This document shows, piece after piece, positions 1-10,863 of a DNA stretch of 64,000 nucleotides. The notes beneath the pieces are model-generated. The model did not search any database. It was not told the origin of the DNA and saw only the letters and a program-made list of their open reading frames with translations. Origin of the DNA: Karstenula rhodostoma CBS 690.94 (lineage: Eukaryota; Ascomycota; Dothideomycetes; Pleosporales; Didymosphaeriaceae); contig MU001506.1 of assembly GCA_010093485.1 (NCBI GenBank), positions 1,240,001-1,304,000 on the forward strand. Direction: 5' to 3'. The position numbers were made by a program, and so were the translations under genes. Each line of letters opens with the position of its first letter. Positions within the stretch are counted from its first letter, which is position 1.

Positions 1-2441
1 ATTGCTACCTCCACTTACAAAGATCATCCGAGAAACCTCCGCCATGTCCCTTCTTTACGAGTGCATCAGCGGGATTATCCAGGGAGGCATCCTTGAAGCC
101 GTAGAAGGTACGACGGAAGGTGAGGAGGTTGCAAGACTGTGCGTTGGCAAGCTCAGAGGCATGATGGTCATCGAGGGCGATGCGAACTGTAAGCTATGTT
201 CCGAATCAAGCACCCTTGGCCACTTCTCATCTTCCTACAGTAAAGTATGTTGCACTGTTGGCATTTGACAAGATCGTCCAATCACACCCGTATCTGGTCT
301 CGCAACAGCAGGATGTGATCCTCGAGTGCATCGACGATCCTGACATCTCAATAAGAATGCGCGCTCTAGACCTTGTAGTTGGCATGGTCAATAGCGACAA
401 TCTCACAGCCATTGTTGGACGTCTTATGCGACAGCTTCGCAACGCCCCTATCGCAACGTCCGCTGACAACCCGGCAAACGATCGCGCTCGAGCGACCGGC
501 GTCACCCCGTATGCGGAATCAGATGACTCGGACGCCGAAGAATCTCTGCGACACCATGAACAACGGTCGGACCAACCCCCACCTCTTCCTGAGGATTATC
601 GCGTAAATGTCATCCGAAGAATCTTGGACATGTGCTCGCGCGACACCTATTCTAATATCACTGATTTCGAGTGGTATATTGATGTCCTCGTTCAGCTGGT
701 CCGCGTCTCGCCTGCCACAAGTTCTTCTGCGGTGGAAGAGCAGAGCGATTTTGATCAGGCAGATGACATAGGTCGTGGTATCGGGTGCGAACTGCAGAAT
801 GTAGCTATACGAGTGAAGAGCGTACGGCCAGAAGCAGTGGACGCAGCGCAGTCTCTGATATTTGTCGACCTCCGCGACCAAATGTTCCCATCTTCCGGCA
901 ATGGCGGACAAGGTGTACTTGAATACGCCAGCTGGCTAGTCGGAGAGTTTGCCTCCTACCTCACCAAGCCTGAGCCTGTCCTGTCGTCTCTTTTACATCC
1001 AACCTCATTGCAACTTCCCTCGAAAACACTTGCAGTGTATCTGCAAGCTTTTCCTAAAGTGTTCGCCAGTCTAGCAAGCAACGAGCAGATATCATGGACT
1101 CCGGAACGGAAGACTTTGATGTCTCTCCTCATGGCTCGGATCATACATTTCCTGGAGCCATTGTCTATCCATCCAAACCTGGAGGTTCAAGAACGCGCAG
1201 TTGAATATCTCGAATTAATGCGCCTCGCGTCCGAGGCTGCTTCTGGGACTGACACTGGTGTAGAGCACGGCGAATTTACCGAACCCCCTCTCCTGCTCAC
1301 CCAGGCCATACCTGCTCTTTTTTCAGGGGCTGAACTTAACCCCGTTGCCCCAGGCGCCCAGCGTCAAGTACCCATACCTGACGACCTGGACCTTGACACC
1401 CCGATCAACCCTAACCTGCAATACCTTTTATCACAAGCAGAACTAGAAGGCTTCGAAGCAGACGAAGACGATGTGTACGCGGCGTACACGGAACCACCGG
1501 AGTCCTATACCGAAGCGCAAGCCCCGGTTGCGATCTCTGCCTCGGAGCGTCTTGACGCACCACACAAGGAACCTACGTCCTACCAGAACGCCACTGAGGA
1601 TGAATATCTTGATCCTGATATCATTGCTCGACGAAAAGCAGAGCGCAAAGAACGCTACAAGGACGACCCATTCTATATCGATCCCGAAGGCGACAGAGGC
1701 AGCGGGGCAGCTACTCCGCTCGGCAGGATCGTTCGAGAAAATAACACGGAGCTCGACATTGATTCGATACCCATCATGGATCTCGAGCTCGAGAAACGCG
1801 GACCCTCTCCTGGCGGAGAAGACATTGCACGAGCGCGGAGTCCCCGTCGTGCGCCTCGTCAGGTAGAAATCATGGGTGATGAGACGCTCGGTTCGAACGA
1901 TGCGCCTTCTGATCCATCTCGGGAAGATGCCATCTCCCCGCGCTTTGCAACAGCCCAAGCCAGGGGAAAGAAGAGCCTTTTGGAAGTGGACTCCTCGGGG
2001 CTCGGCTCACTATCTCTGGATGATGATGATAACTCTGGCAGAAAACTCACGCGCTTCGAGCTGGAGCGCAAGGAGCAGGAAGAAGCCGAAATGAAGCGAG
2101 CGCTTGCAGAGGTGGAACGCTTGAGGCTGGAGATGCAACGTGCCAGTGAACGGTTGGAGGTCAAGGGGGAGACGGTAGTGAAGAAGAAAAAGAGGAAGGT
2201 GAGGAAGGCTGAGGTGGAAGGGGCATTGCCGCAGGAGCCTGCAGGCGATGCTGAGGGAGCCACCGGAGATGGAGAGGGTGAAGTTGCCCTTGTCAAGAAG
2301 AAGAAAAAGAAGAAGGTCAAGCCCGAAGGCGGCGATGCTGCGGAAGAGGGCAAAGAGGCTGAAGGCGTTGTGAAGAAGAAGAAAAAGAAGCGGAGAGTGA
2401 TCAGTATGGATGAGGGGGCGCCAGTGGATGCGGAGGAGTAG
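1..2441 (+). CDS. APL5: AP-3 complex subunit delta, C-terminal part (5' end outside window)
   Basis: Large subunit of the AP-3 adaptor, which sorts cargo from Golgi/endosome to the vacuole. The window opens inside the adaptin HEAT-repeat trunk. Exon 1 runs to 188. A 52-nt GT-AG intron (189-240) joins it in frame to 241-2441, restoring the conserved run NLKYVALLAF. HEAT-type text follows (CIDDPDISIR, LDLVVGMVNSDNL), then a long linker. The C-terminal ~120 residues carry three blocks of consecutive lysines separated by acidic/Gly/Ala stretches, as in the basic tail of fungal delta subunits. About 796 codons are visible and the N-terminus lies left of base 1. Recognition rests on the HEAT segment; the tail is family-typical but low complexity. 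The next gene, on the opposite strand, is convergent. Confidence 0.9.
189..240 (+). other. Intron in the AP-3 delta gene
   Basis: Begins GTAAGC and ends CTACAG, 52 nt. Reading through it gives unrelated residues and breaks the conserved adaptin sequence; removing it restores that sequence in frame (codon split t|ta, Leu). Confidence 0.88.
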
Positions 2442-2801
2442 ATAACATGTGTCGAACAATAGCACCAAGACCAAATCTTGAAGCGCCGTGCCGTGCTAGT
2501 GCGATGCTGTTTACAATCACTCGTCTGCGCCAGAGTCTGAACTGAGTGTGTTGCATTCGGTGTCCTGCTATGCACACGCAAAGAAGTCCAAGTAGGCCGC
2601 GACAGGTAGCTGCCACTCCCATATGCTAATCCCACGCTATGAAAACGCCGTTATCCCTAGAGCTTTGATATTGAACGTAAAAACCCCCCCTCAAACTAAC
2701 TGCCCGTACTTTGTCCAGATCGTACTGCTTCTGCCATCGATCGTAGGTAGTCAGCCGCCAAACTGGACGTCTGGTCATGCGCAATCGCTCGCTCGATTTC
2801 C

Positions 2802-3215
2802 TTAGAAGAACAACTTCAAGAGCTCGAAGATGGCACCGCCAGCCAGCACGAAGCCCAGGACAACTGCCAACATGTTAGCCCTCTGTCTCCACTCCCAGCA
2901 CTACCCCTGTTCCCACGCGAACTGCTTCCACACATCATCTTTCTCTCGTACATATCGTCATCCTCCTCCCGCTTCAGACTAGATGTTCCGGGGCGTTTGC
3001 AAGAGACGTACTTATCCATCCTTTGCCAATGGGCGACTTGAAGTCCTGCTTGGTGCGCTTGACCCTGTCGTCCAGGGGCTTGCCCATCTTGCCCTCCTCG
3101 CGGCGGGCGTAGCGCGCATTCGCGGCGCGCTGTTGGGGTGTTTGCGCCTGCACACGGTTCGTCAGTACTCGTTCCTCAACAAGCCCGTGGGGAAGAGCGC
3201 GAGGGAGTGTACCAT
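2802..3215 (-). CDS. YSY6: RAMP4/SERP-family stress-associated ER protein (three exons)
   Basis: A 66-aa tail-anchored ER protein that associates with the Sec61 translocon and is linked to stabilising membrane proteins during ER stress. Exons on the minus strand: 3215-3213 (ATG alone), 3147-3012 and 2863-2802. Introns are 3148-3212 (65 nt, branch CTGAC, acceptor TGTGCAG) and 2864-3011 (148 nt, donor GTACGT, branch GCTAAC, acceptor TTGGCAG). The joined product starts MAQTPQQRAANARYARREE, has the family's KMGKP and KSPIGKGW blocks, and ends in a hydrophobic anchor (about residues 44-66) containing AGGAIFELLKLFF. Length and layout match the family exactly. The weak point is the single-codon first exon with donor GTACAC. 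Spliced length is 201 nt, so no single open frame reveals the gene. Confidence 0.87.
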
Positions 3216-3842
3216 CGTGGGGGTAAGGGGTGAGTAATCTGCACACGGGGCAACTGTCGATATGGGAGAAACGCTGGCAGGGAGATTTGGAAAGGGCGAT
3301 CGGGGTCGTCTGCGGGAGGTGCGTGTGTGGGCGCAGCGGTCGAGTTAAGAAGGGCCGTGGTGATGCAAGGTGTCTCTACCGGAAATATGCGCACGGGCCA
3401 GTTGCGGAGTGCAGCTCGGGGGTTTGCCGTCTGCCGACTTGGTTTCGTTTCGCCGCGCTGGACGTGAGCTACGACCATCGACTCCACGCGCTGTCGCATT
3501 GGCTTTGTGCGTCCTGAAAAGAAGATTCGACCCGTTTTATGTTGATAGACTGCTTGAAGAGCGGAGCTACGACTCGGAGCGAGACGATTGCCATCCCCAT
3601 CTGGCGCCGTTGCGAGAACGGGTAGCTACGAACAGTCGGTGCCTGAAGCTTTGACGCATGCTCTGGAAGGCGAAGCATTACGATACGCAGGGTGACTAGG
3701 TTGCCGTTCGCTCGAAGCCCAGGGAGCTTGAGATAGAAGACACATACCCTCCCCATCCCACCTGCGTCAGTCCACCACTACAGTCCGAAGCATTCAACGA
3801 CAGTACCGCTAACCCAACCTCAGCCAGCATCTTGCCTCCACC
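3216..3842. promoter_or_regulatory. Divergent intergenic region between the RAMP4 gene and the mitochondrial-type gene
   Basis: About 630 bp separate the two divergent starts. Small open frames on both strands have no family resemblance and no splice structure that I could make sensible. The stretch must hold both promoters, but I see no convincing TATA element. The last 30 bases before 3843 are C/A-rich and end CTCCACCATGA, a good ascomycete start context. Confidence 0.5.
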
Positions 3843-4283
3843 ATGAACGCACCACGCCTCTTCCGAGCATCACCACGGATAGCACAGCGCCTTCGCGTCT
3901 CGAGACGGTACTCCACCAGGCCCACAGACCCCGCACCACCGCATCCCCACCCACCAACACAACCCCCGGGCTCGACCCAAACGCCTCCACCTCCCAAGAA
4001 AGGCCCCTCCCGTGTGGGAACCTTCTATCGCAACAACACCTATCCCGTTCTGAAGTCCTTCCTCCTCGCCCTCTTCACCTACCAGCTCGCATACTATGTA
4101 TGGCTGAAGCTAGAGGTCGTGGAGGAGAAGAGCGAGCAGCAAGGCACCATCCAGGGATTGGAGGAAGAGGTCAAGCGGGCCGTTGCTCAACAGAAGAGGA
4201 ATGCGTCGGATGTAGTAGAAAAGGTGACTAGAAGTGGAGATGTCAACCCGGAAGAAAAGAAGAGGAAGGGGTGGCTGTGGTGA
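3843..4283 (+). CDS. Small mitochondrial single-pass membrane protein with coiled coil, uncharacterised
   Basis: 146 aa, one exon. The N-terminus is rich in Arg/Ser with no acidic residues (residues 1-27, ending RRYSTRP), a typical mitochondrial presequence. It is followed by a Pro-rich linker (about 28-55), a conserved-looking RVGTFYRNNTYPVLKSF block, one hydrophobic span (about residues 72-88, LLALFTYQLAYYVWLKL), and a charged C-terminal coiled coil (about 90-130) ending in a Trp pair. The architecture resembles small inner-membrane assembly proteins such as fungal Ina17, but I do not recognise specific motifs, so no name is given. Start context CCACCATGA supports this ATG. Confidence 0.75.
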   Translation: MNAPRLFRASPRIAQRLRVSRRYSTRPTDPAPPHPHPPTQPPGSTQTPPPPKKGPSRVGTFYRNNTYPVLKSFLLALFTYQLAYYVWLKLEVVEEKSEQQGTIQGLEEEVKRAVAQQKRNASDVVEKVTRSGDVNPEEKKRKGWLW

Positions 4284-4699
4284 AGGGGGATGGAGGGCAT
4301 TGTAACAGTATGTGATTCGATTTTAGGGGGATTGATGACTGTACAGTATGCTTATATTATCACGAGTATGATTGCGCTGTTCATGTTGACTTTTCAAATG
4401 TGGCGTACACTGGTGTTGCATTCATCCGTCGTGAGCCTTTTTCTTGTGCGTATAACCTTTAACAAGAATCCAATCAGTACTGTAGTTCGTCACACATATA
4501 CCATGATCAAGACCGGACAACTGAAGAGGATGCTGCACGGGCGATACGCCATCTCGACATTCACCGAGTATAAACGCAAGGCAGTGCACACGTTCGATAA
4601 ACCAGAACATGTCGACCCAGGAGGGTTCATATGAACGTGGAAAGCTCGGTCAAACTGTTGCATACTCACCGATTTGTGGAACAATTACCAGCTTCAAGC

Positions 4700-5760
4700 C
4701 GCCATCGGTCTCTTTGTTGCGAAATGCCAGTAGGAGTGCAAATGCCAATTATCAGACTGCCGCTGTACCGAGGAACCTGAGCACGAGAACTGATGCCAGT
4801 TACCCGACTACGCCAATGCTCGCCACTCTCAGTAAATCGTTACGAAGTGTACATCGCGGCCTTCGGCATCACACCATCATACAACACTACCTACCCAGGA
4901 CGCAAGAACCGACTCTTGACATCATCCGGCTGCAAATATGCTGCACCCGAAGTAATCTTTCCAAAAACACGTGAGCTAAGTGCCGAAATCTTCTCTCTTG
5001 AACGCGTCCTCCCCGATATGTGGGCGACGGTACTCAGCATCCCAATATCGAATCTTCAGGTCCGTCTCTAAAGTGTGCGCACCAGCACTCATGGCGAGAC
5101 GTTTTATCAAGCCAACAGCTCCCAATACCGCGGTGTTTGAGCACATCTCGTATCGTCTGGATTCTGCCTTCGCTTGACAAAACCTAGTGCAGTTGATTTG
5201 GCCGCATGTAGCAAGCCGATGCGCTTCTTTATGCTGTGATGAGGGACTGGAGCCTTTCGAGGAATTTCGGATCAGAAGTTCGGGTAACATGACCAATTTT
5301 GGTTGTCCAGGTAGAACCATACTCTGTATGGGTGAAGAGATGTATCAAGCAAGCAGTAGAGTATTGCTTGTTTCTACGTACCTCTCGTGTATCCACCGGA
5401 AGGGCTCCAACTGCAAACGATGCATGCTCGGCCTCGACGACCTCGCTACCAGACTCGTCAACATGCCACAATCCCTCGAGTGGACGAAGATCTGGATAGT
5501 CTCGACATTGTCATGGCTTCCAGACGCTGCACAGTTGGCGAGTAGAGATGCGATAGGAATATACACTACGGTGGTCAGGTAGAACGCAAAATCCCCTGAG
5601 CCAAACGCGTTAGTGACCGAAATCGAGAGCTACCAACTGTGCTTTTAGTTGATAGTCCAAAGTGGGGATCCATGTTGCTTGTGCAGCACGTCCAGAGTCT
5701 CTCAATCATAAGCCACAAACCCCTCCTGCAAAAAACGAGCTCAACAAATCGGAGATCGAA
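4700..5760 (-). pseudogene. Possible degenerate or unrecognised multi-exon gene
   Basis: On the minus strand there are several segments that read like protein and are bounded by good splice signals: an ATG at 5672 followed by MDPHFGLSTKSTV, a donor GTAGCT, branch CACTAAC and acceptor GGCTCAG; a second segment with GDFAFYLTTVVYIPIA; a donor GTACGT near 5391; and, further down, GKITSGAAYLQPDDVKSRF ending at a GTAGGT donor. I could not join them into one frame without internal stops, and I recognise no family. It could be a real gene with introns I cannot resolve, or a decayed one. Treat as a pointer only. Confidence 0.22.
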
Positions 5761-6348
5761 TCCAGCATGCTTTATTGACGGACTGAAGTGGAGTATATTA
5801 TAATTACGAGGTTATTCCTGACGAGCCCAACTCCGTGCCATCCAGCGTCCACCATGCGCCATCAAATGCATATGCTTACAAAGCCCAGAAACCAACTTCA
5901 TTACATCGCTAGAGGGTAGTCGCGTTTTCGGTCCCGTATCCAACATACAATCTTCAAACCGTTTTTACAGGGCAGATACAAGCCCCTCCGAACTCCGCAA
6001 TCGGCCCTCGTTTCCACGCTCACACCCAAACATATGCTCCCTCCCATCCGCAAATTTTCCCACGCCCGCGACATATTTTTCCACTTGTCCAGTTGTTCGC
6101 AAAACACGGACTCCGATGAACAATGGCGAACCGAGGTACATGAATGACCCGGAACTGCAGACGAAGAGAACGTCGATGGAAAATAAGGCCAAAGCTTCCG
6201 AGCCCTTCCGAGGGAGTGGAGTGAAACAAGAAGGATGATGACCGATGTCCGTACTGCTGGGTATGTGGGTATGGCGTTTGGCGTTCTTTGGCTGATGGTA
6301 GACGTGGTTCGATCAAGTGAGAACCATCCAAATTATCCTCATCTATGC

Positions 6349-6382
6349 AAAAAAAAAAAAGAAAAAAAAAAGAAAAAAAAAA
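6349..6382 (+). repeat. Poly(A)-rich simple repeat
   Basis: Three runs of 10-12 A separated by single G. It lies 345 bp downstream of the stop of the minus-strand gene at 6727, so in that gene's sense it is a T-rich tract in the 3' flank. Confidence 0.9.
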
Positions 6383-6726
6383 GGCACATCTGATCGATCT
6401 TCGGCGAAATCGAGGTCAGTGAGGTACAGCGTCCTAGTGCTCGGTCTTGCGGAACTTCAAAAAGAAGCGGAACGAATCGCAGTAGCCATGCCTGTTGTCG
6501 ACCGGCCAGAGCGCGTGCCTATGCTGCACGAAAATATGAGCCCTTCCCTTTTCGCCCGCCCACAACATGAATGAAACGGTAAGAGAAAAGAACGACTGTG
6601 AACGCTCAATGTTGATAAGCTAACTCCTGAAATGCCCAAAACATGATACACTGAAGCAAAAAGACCAACGCGTATGCCAAGAAATGCAAGACCGAACGAC
6701 GCCTAAGATCAAATGGCGAAAGCAAG

Positions 6727-9614
6727 CTATAGCCCGTCTATACCGCGGACAAGTTCGTGCAATGAATCATCAGCGCCGCCTTTTGTTCCGCCACCCATAT
6801 TAAACTTGCTCTTCCTGGCAGCCATCTTACCCCAGCCATCATCGTCATCTTCTTGTACCACGGGGGATTTGTTCTTAAGAATGCCCTTGACCATCACAGG
6901 GTTCTGGCCTACGCCGCCAGACGCTTGCAGGGTCATCGACGAACTGGACTTTGCGTCCGAGTGAGTCGCTACGGGACGATACCGTGCTGAGAGTCCGATG
7001 TTCGATCGTTCCGAGGGCGCTATCGATGGCGTGTAGCCATTAAGTTGCGATGGCGGTGCCATAGAGCCGCCGATGGGGGTCGAGAAGGGTCGCGGGGGCT
7101 GCTGGGTTTGTTGGTTGCCAACCGGCATTATGGACATTTGACGCTGGGCGGAAGGGACGTTCAGAAGGCTGGACGCGGCCATCGACGTGCGTGGGTCATA
7201 TGGCGACGGCACCATCTGCTGGTTGGGAAACGCCATTGACATGCGTGGATCTGACATGTTGCTCGGGAATGCCGTCGACATGCGCGGGTCTTGTGCCTGC
7301 TGCATCTGCATCTGTTGGATCTGCATTTGCTGCGCTGCAAGCATCTGTTGCATCTGCTGGAAGTGCTGCATCTGCATCATGTCGTTCTGTTGCATGGGGT
7401 ACGCCATCTGACCACCCATCATAGGCATTCCCATAGGTGAGTTCATCATGTTCATGTTCATATTCATGCCCATGCCCATTCCCGCTCCCATCCCTTGCAT
7501 CCCAGGCATCATAGGCATTCGAGTGCCAGGTCCGGACTGGATAGGTGGGTTCATCTGCGATCCAAGCATTCCGGTGAAAGGCCCTTCATGCGGCTTCTTG
7601 TTAGATGCACCTCCCATGTACTTTTGCTTCGTCATATCGCGCATGTGAATCTGCTCGACTAGCGACGGTTGGGATAGCTGTGGCTCGGGATAGCCCACCA
7701 TAGGCATGCTCATGTGCATGTTACTGACAGAATCACCAGCGATCGAAGCAGGACCCCGGTTGCCGAAACCCATAGACTCTCGGTTTGTTGGTCGAACCAA
7801 TCCTCCTCCGATGAACGACGCGTGCGGATCATCCGGCAAGTTTCGTGCGAAGACGGGGCGAAATGCGGATGCGTGGCTATCGCCCGGTCCAGCAGAAGCT
7901 GGTCGATCGGGGAAATAGGATGGGATGGCGTTGTATGGTTGGGTGGGGGCTTTGTTCTGGTTCTTGCTGGGGAACCCATGCTGTGCGAGTATGCCTAGCG
8001 GAACGTCTTCGTCCTCCCACTCCTCGGCTTGCAACGATGTTTCGGATGGGAAACCCATGGAGAGAGGTTCATTGACGCTATCGGGACGGTTAAGGTTTCC
8101 TGGAGCAGTGGTTGTCCGACGCATGTGATCCCTTGCCAGATCCATCTGCTGTTTCTTACGCCGAGCTATCGCTTCTTGTGCCGCCCTCTCTTGCGCCTCC
8201 TCTTCATCCTCGTAGTCTTCCTCGTCGGAGCTCTCATCGCTTGGTTGTGCCATTGCTCGTTGTTGCTGTGCGCGGAACTCAGCTTGCGTAAGGACGCGCC
8301 GAGCAGCGTCGCTCGTGGGAGGCTGAGGTCGAGGCTCGTCTCTCGGGGCTGGCGCAGCAGGTTTGGCCACGGCTACTTGTCTTGGTTTGGGCGACGCGAA
8401 GACATCTTCATCTCCACGTTCAGTTAAAGGCGGCGCGGCAGGGCGCAACGCAGCCTTTGGTGTAGTGATGTCGGAACCTGAGCGCGACGAGAGAGGCGTC
8501 TCTAGTGAAGGGGCCGATGAGGACGATTTCGATGTGAGTTCCTGCTCGGGGGAGCTTTCGCGCTGTGATTTTTGCGACATGACAGGTTTACGGACTGCCG
8601 ACGCGTCGTTGTCGATGTATTCGTTAGAGCCGTTCAGCTCGGGGCTGTAGGAGGCGACGGGCGCATACTGGCCATATTTGTGAGCAGGGACAGGGGGCGG
8701 AGGATAGTCATCCTCGGGCAAACGTGGAGATGACATAAGATTGTCAGTGGAGCCGCGGGAATCCCACGATTTGAGCGGAGGTTCGACGTCCGACTTGTGG
8801 TCAATCTTAATTGGCTCCGCGTGGAATGTTCGTTTACCCGTCAGAAGGGATCGGCCAGGGGATTCAGCGGCATGTTCGGGGGACGGCTTCCGGTCGATTC
8901 CGCTGAAAAGGTCGTCGAAGCTGGTCGCACCGAAGTTCATGTCTGGGTCAAGAGTCGGCGGTTTCGCGGTGCTGGCATAGCTGGACGAAGTCATTGCGCG
9001 AACGCGCCCAATGCCACCCACAGGCGATGCGGGTTCGCCATAAGCTGCATATTCCGATTGAGGTACCGCTGGTAGCTGCTTTTTGTACGCGTTGGCAGAC
9101 AGGCCGCTCGGCGAGCTGCTGTGCTGTGACATGTGTGGTCTCGGGATGGCGAAGATGTTGTCGTTCGGGTCTGTGTCGGCAGAGGATGGGAGCGTGGAAG
9201 TCGAGCCGTATTGAGCGTTGTTGTAGGGGCGCGACGATTGGGTTCCACTGCTCGATTTGCTATCCCTGAGCATGGTTGTTAGCTTCGGAGCTGTATTTGG
9301 CCGAGAGCCCAAACATACCGCTTCGAGGACCCTGGTGAATCTTCGTCAAAGGAGCGGTTCCGCGCCTTGTTACCTGCGCTGAAGCTGCTAAAAGGGCGAA
9401 ATTTGGAGGCAGATTTTTCGTGTGCCCGGCGCTTCTCTTCCGTCTTCCGCGCCTCTGCCTCGCTTGTGGTCATTAAACGAAAACCACCTCCACTGCCCGA
9501 AGGCGACTCGGCTCCGGGAGCAGCATCGGGAGCGGGCAATGGCTTTGCCTCTTCCATGATGTTGCCCTGGGACTTGCGGCGGCCCGCGAAGGCTAGCAGA
9601 CCTGCCTTGACCAT
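6727..9614 (-). CDS. Long disordered Met/Gln-rich protein, function unknown
   Basis: 944 aa in two exons, 9614-9319 and 9265-6727, joined across a 53-nt intron (donor GTATGT, branch GCTAACAA, acceptor CTCAG) that restores an Arg codon. The ATG at 9614 begins MVKAGLLAFAGRRKSQG; the open frame upstream of it has no further ATG. The protein is almost wholly low complexity: Ser/Pro-rich through about residue 320, acidic/Gln patches near 330-380, and a striking segment of alternating Met, Gly, Gln and Asn at about 600-690 (GMGAGMGMGMNMNMNM, then QQMQIQQMQMQQ). The C-terminus is more ordered (MVKGILKNKSP, GKMAARKSKFNMGGGTK). No enzymatic motif is seen. A prion-like or RNP/cortex scaffold role would be inference only. 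Confidence 0.85.
9266..9318 (-). other. Intron of the Met/Gln-rich protein gene
   Basis: 53 nt on the minus strand, GTATGT to CTCAG with a GCTAAC branch site 12 nt from the acceptor. Splicing keeps the frame (CG|G). Confidence 0.85.
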
Positions 9615-10863
9615 GATGTAGCGAGGGAAGACGGGAGATGGGTGTTGTATCCCCGAGGGCAGGTTGGTAGTTGTCCAACGAGGGGCCAATGCATGCGCCG
9701 CTGGAGGTACAAGTCGGAGGGGCTGGCGGGTGGTAAGGTCGGGTGGCGGGCGGAGAGGTCGACGGGGTGTATCAACGAGGGGCTGGTCTGAAATCTGTCA
9801 CATGGGATCAGCAACTGGCAGGGTCGAAACATGGTCGAGGGTCTGGAGACGGTCGTGGTTGCGGGAGGCGTAGTCGTCGCTATGGCATCTTTGCATTGTC
9901 GAGCTTCGGCGCCATGGTGTCGATGGCCAGAGATGGCTGCGACTTGGGCGTCTCTGGCTGTCGGGGCACGGCGTCTGGGGCGGTTGGGCCTTCCAAGCGC
10001 TCCGGCGGGCAGCGTGGAGCGACGGCAGTGCGCAAGGGCGGGCGTCTGTAGGGTCGCGATGCTCGTGCGGGCTCGCGAGGCCGGGGTAGGGGTAACGCAA
10101 GCAGAAGAGCGACTTACCAGACACTTGTTTACGGGTGGTAGCGGAGGCGGTGCCCGGCAGCAGCGTGGAGGTCAAGGAGAGGAGGGGCGTGGGAAGCGAG
10201 CTGGACTTGTTGCGCTTTGAGCTGGCGGAGGAGGGAGAGGAGGCCGTGGAGGAGGGCTCGCACGGGCCTCTCAAAAGTTGAAATGATGGTGCAAGCAAGC
10301 AAGCAGAAGACGCGCCGCGCCACGGAGCCTCTTCGATACGCCGGGCGGGCGGGCTGGCTGGGTGGCTGGCTGGCTGGCTGGCGGGCGGGCTGGGTGGCGG
10401 GCTGGCAGTGGCAGGGTCTTGGGCCGACTCGTCTCCCCAGTGCGCAGTGCCCACCCTCCTCGGTGCCCCTGGACAAGGCAATAGACTAGCCGCGCTCCAT
10501 TCTTGTCCGGCCCAGGGACGACACGGTCTTTTCGGAGAGGCAATAAATCAAAGACAGGGCTACCAGGGTGAGGTGAGGCCATGGCCGCGTGGGCTTCGCA
10601 GCAGGATTGTGCATTCAGGCTCAATCGAGCCCAGTGCACACTGAAGTCTGACGGCCTCCTCCTCCCCCCTCGTTACTGCACGCCATCTCGCTCGCCTGTG
10701 GACCCTTCTCGTGGAACCTCCCGCAACGTCGTTGATAACGCCCGTGAGCTTTAGCTCTCCCGCCTCCTTTCGCCCACCCCCCGCTCGTGACTTCCAGCAT
10801 GCTTGCTAGAAGGTAGTTGGATATAGAATAGTTAACCCTGGAGTAACTTAGGCTACTATATAA
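9615..10863. promoter_or_regulatory. Upstream/5' UTR region of the Met/Gln-rich gene, GC-rich with GGCT repeats
   Basis: About 1.2 kb with no convincing gene. On the minus strand it holds a short upstream frame starting at 9922 (MAPKLDNAKMP then stop) and a perfect GTAAGT donor near 10116, compatible with a long leader containing an upstream ORF and a leader intron. The long minus-strand frame 10481-9798 is Ser/Pro/Arg-biased and looks like a by-product of GC-rich composition. The last ~60 bp (10,805-10,863) shift to AT-rich sequence. Confidence 0.45.
10341..10410 (+). repeat. GGCT/GGCG imperfect tetranucleotide repeat
   Basis: About 70 bp of GGCT, GGCG and GGGT units (five GGCT units in a row at the core). 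It lies in the probable leader or promoter of the minus-strand gene. Confidence 0.9.

Larger units (their letters stand above)
4284..6726. other. 2.4-kb stretch without an intact gene
   Basis: Open frames here are short, overlapping and biased on neither strand. The minus strand from about 5760 to 4700 holds coding-like pieces with plausible splice sites (see separate entry), and the rest (5,760-6,726) is untranslated or intergenic. It contains an A-rich tract at 6349-6382 and probably the 3' UTR of the gene at 6727. Confidence 0.5.

Noticed and set aside
4290..4634. 114-codon plus-strand open frame after the mitochondrial gene
   Set aside because: Starts seven bases after the previous stop, has no homologue-like text, and is probably 3' UTR.
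9798..10481. 227-codon minus-strand open frame upstream of the Met/Gln-rich gene
   Set aside because: Starts within GGCT-repeat DNA; Ser/Pro/Arg bias only; better explained as leader sequence with an upstream ORF and possible leader intron.
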